A DNA stretch of 5,740 nucleotides from Bacteroidota bacterium (GTDB lineage: Bacteria; Bacteroidota; Bacteroidia; NS11-12g; UBA955), in the NCBI GenBank assembly GCA_947460045.1, contig CANHGC010000121.1, forward strand, positions 1 to 5,740, in the 5' to 3' direction. Position numbers and translations under genes: made by a program. A model generated the notes under the pieces. It searched no databases. It was not told the DNA's origin and worked only from the letters and a program-made list of their open reading frames with translations. Positions within the stretch are counted from its first letter, which is position 1. The number at the start of each line of letters is the position of its first letter. This document shows positions 4,166-5,740 of the stretch, one piece after another.

Positions 4166-5740
4166 TTAGGGCTTAACCAATTTGAGTGTGGCCGTTTTAC
4201 CTTCCGCCGTGATTTCAACCAGGTAAACACCCGATAGCAAACCACTCACATCCAATGATTTTCCGCCGCCCTCTATTGGCATCATTCCAACAACTTGTGA
4301 CTTACCTTGCAAATCCCAAACGCGAACGTTTTCTATCTGCTTCACCGACATCGGCTCAATCACAAAATAAGAAGACGCTGGATTGGGGTGTGACTTAAAC
4401 CAAGCCATCTCCCTCACCAATTTCCCCACAACCGAAGCGGGGGGCAATTCAAAGTTCTCTTCCCCATCGGCGCAATTGTTTGGACTCCCTTGTGCAGCAT
4501 TGTATCCCAAACCTCGGCGAGCAAACGCTTTCCAGATCAAACCAGCATTAGCACCGCCATTTCTATTTTCGTCAGCCATCAACAGAGCATCTCTTGCATC
4601 TGTAAATCCTGGTCCACAGGGTTGCAACTTCATCGCATCGAAAACCAATTGAACCGCCATGTTGTTGCCGCCTTTGCCATTGTATAAATCCTCATCAAAA
4701 CCGTACTTGTCAACAAATTCCCAATACATATCCCACAACATCGCACACCAAATCTCACCAGTGTAGTGCACTTCTGTTTGAATACCACTCGCCGCCTTGG
4801 CCAAATTCCCATATGTATGGGGATTTACAGTCATATTTGTGGAATAGGGATAAGTACGAATACCGTCTTCGGTGGCAGTTTGACCGAAAAGCCAATTTCC
4901 CACGCCGCGAGCTTGTGAACCCACATCGCCTTTCTTCGCTGTAAAAGCCAATCCTACAAAATCGCTCCAACCCTCTCCCATTTGCTCTGCGTTGCTCAAG
5001 CCATTGGAATTCGAAGGTCCGCATGTCAATCGATTCGAAATACCATGGGTATATTCATGGGCCATTACGCCCAAGTCCAAATCGCTATCCGTCTTTTTCG
5101 CAAAGGCCGAACTATCGTAAAATGTAACGTTCAAGGAGGTATCAGCGAGCAATTTTCGCAGTTCATTGGCGTTCGACAATTTTACAAAAATTACAGGAAT
5201 GGTGATTTTACTGGCTTGCGATGTATTGTCGGTTGCCATGGTAATCACCGCATCCGTGGAAGAAGTATCGAGCAAAACAACCGCAGTTGCGCCGTATGAT
5301 TGGGCTCTAAATACTTTTTGAACGAAGGTACATCCACCACGAACCACAGCGGCAATGTTTCCGTTCACTTGCGCCCCGTTAGACAGGTTGGTACAGCACT
5401 TGTTGGTAGCCGAGGCCACATTGTCTTTCACCAAAACAAGCTTCCCTGAAACAGGTGTTGCAGTAATTTTCTTTCCCCAGTTGCCATCGGTGATACCCAC
5501 ACCATATTTCATCCCAGCGCCATAATTCACCACCAAATTGGCCTTAACACTCACGCCATCCCAAATGTACATTTGCATCCTTGGCGCACTACCTTCTGGG
5601 GGTGTTGCGAAGTTGGCGTTGTTGGTTCCGCTGCCGTCTTGAGCATCTGCGCTCACCGCATCGTTGCCTATGCCTTTTCCAGAATAGTTTTTCTGTTGGA
5701 AATTGCCTGATTCTTCATCGAATCCATAGTGCTGCGACAA
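4166..5740 (-). CDS. Secreted M36 (fungalysin) metalloprotease with PA and T9SS sorting domains, partial at 5' end
   Basis: This is a zinc endopeptidase of the fungalysin family, predicted to be exported across the outer membrane by the type IX secretion system. The gene runs off the right edge, so the signal peptide, propeptide and start are missing; the first codon here (TTG) is an internal Leu. Of the 524 residues seen, 36-60 contain the M36 motif GSGTNNANFATPP followed by PRMQMYIW. About 95-205 form an inserted PA domain (GGCTFVQKVFRAQSYGATAVVLLD). The zinc site HEYTH is at 228-232, with the third ligand Glu256 in GEGWSD. EVHYTGEIWCAMLWDMYW (323-340) is the conserved helix near the active site. 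About 449-524 are a type-A T9SS C-terminal domain (HPNPASSYFVI ... GVYLVEI ... KLVKP). Several cysteines (116, 117, 137, 240, 332, 375, 423) would allow disulfides. Substrate is unknown; a nutritional extracellular protease is likely. Confidence 0.93.
   Translation of the reverse strand: MSQHYGFDEESGNFQQKNYSGKGIGNDAVSADAQDGSGTNNANFATPPEGSAPRMQMYIWDGVSVKANLVVNYGAGMKYGVGITDGNWGKKITATPVSGKLVLVKDNVASATNKCCTNLSNGAQVNGNIAAVVRGGCTFVQKVFRAQSYGATAVVLLDTSSTDAVITMATDNTSQASKITIPVIFVKLSNANELRKLLADTSLNVTFYDSSAFAKKTDSDLDLGVMAHEYTHGISNRLTCGPSNSNGLSNAEQMGEGWSDFVGLAFTAKKGDVGSQARGVGNWLFGQTATEDGIRTYPYSTNMTVNPHTYGNLAKAASGIQTEVHYTGEIWCAMLWDMYWEFVDKYGFDEDLYNGKGGNNMAVQLVFDAMKLQPCGPGFTDARDALLMADENRNGGANAGLIWKAFARRGLGYNAAQGSPNNCADGEENFELPPASVVGKLVREMAWFKSHPNPASSYFVIEPMSVKQIENVRVWDLQGKSQVVGMMPIEGGGKSLDVSGLLSGVYLVEITAEGKTATLKLVKP

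Noticed and set aside
4755..5024. Overlapping minus-strand frames (4630-4812, 4755-5024) inside the protease gene
   Set aside because: They are alternate frames of the M36 coding sequence, which keeps HEYTH, GEGWSD and the sorting domain in one uninterrupted frame.

Overview
The window comes from a member of the Bacteroidota. Four signs support this. The promoters follow the TTG / TAnnTTTG pattern used by the Bacteroidota primary sigma factor. Several genes lack a clear Shine-Dalgarno sequence. The large protease ends in a type IX secretion (T9SS) sorting domain. The left edge has the characteristic leader of a Bacteroidota 16S rRNA gene. Genus or family cannot be fixed from this sequence.

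Everything I can support lies on the minus strand, so transcription runs right to left. The order is: a partial secreted M36 (fungalysin) metalloprotease with an inserted PA domain and a T9SS C-terminal domain (open at the right edge); a 63-bp gap with a plsY promoter candidate; plsY (acyl-phosphate:glycerol-3-phosphate acyltransferase); clpS (N-degron adaptor of ClpAP-type proteases); scoA (CoA-transferase alpha subunit, without its beta subunit here); rdgB (XTP/dITP pyrophosphatase); and queA (queuosine tRNA modification). From plsY to queA the genes are separated by 12 bp or less, abut, or overlap (TGATG between rdgB and queA), so they look like one polycistronic unit. Their functions (phospholipid synthesis, proteolysis, ketone-body/acyl-CoA metabolism, nucleotide-pool cleaning, tRNA modification) are unrelated housekeeping jobs, not one pathway.

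The left 471 bp hold no credible protein gene. They are the promoter and leader region of a ribosomal RNA operon read leftwards. It has two tandem promoters about 208 bp apart (P1 at 371-400, P2 at 162-192), an AT-rich dyad just upstream of P2, a leader of about 150 nt with a boxA-like motif and a small hairpin, and the first bases of 16S rRNA at positions 1-10. The short forward reading frames here are accidental.

I see no mobile element, CRISPR array, defence system or novel multi-gene system. The points most worth a second look are the tandem rrn promoters fed from behind by a housekeeping operon with no obvious strong terminator, the solitary scoA with a possible near-leaderless promoter inside the end of clpS, and the enlarged QueA.
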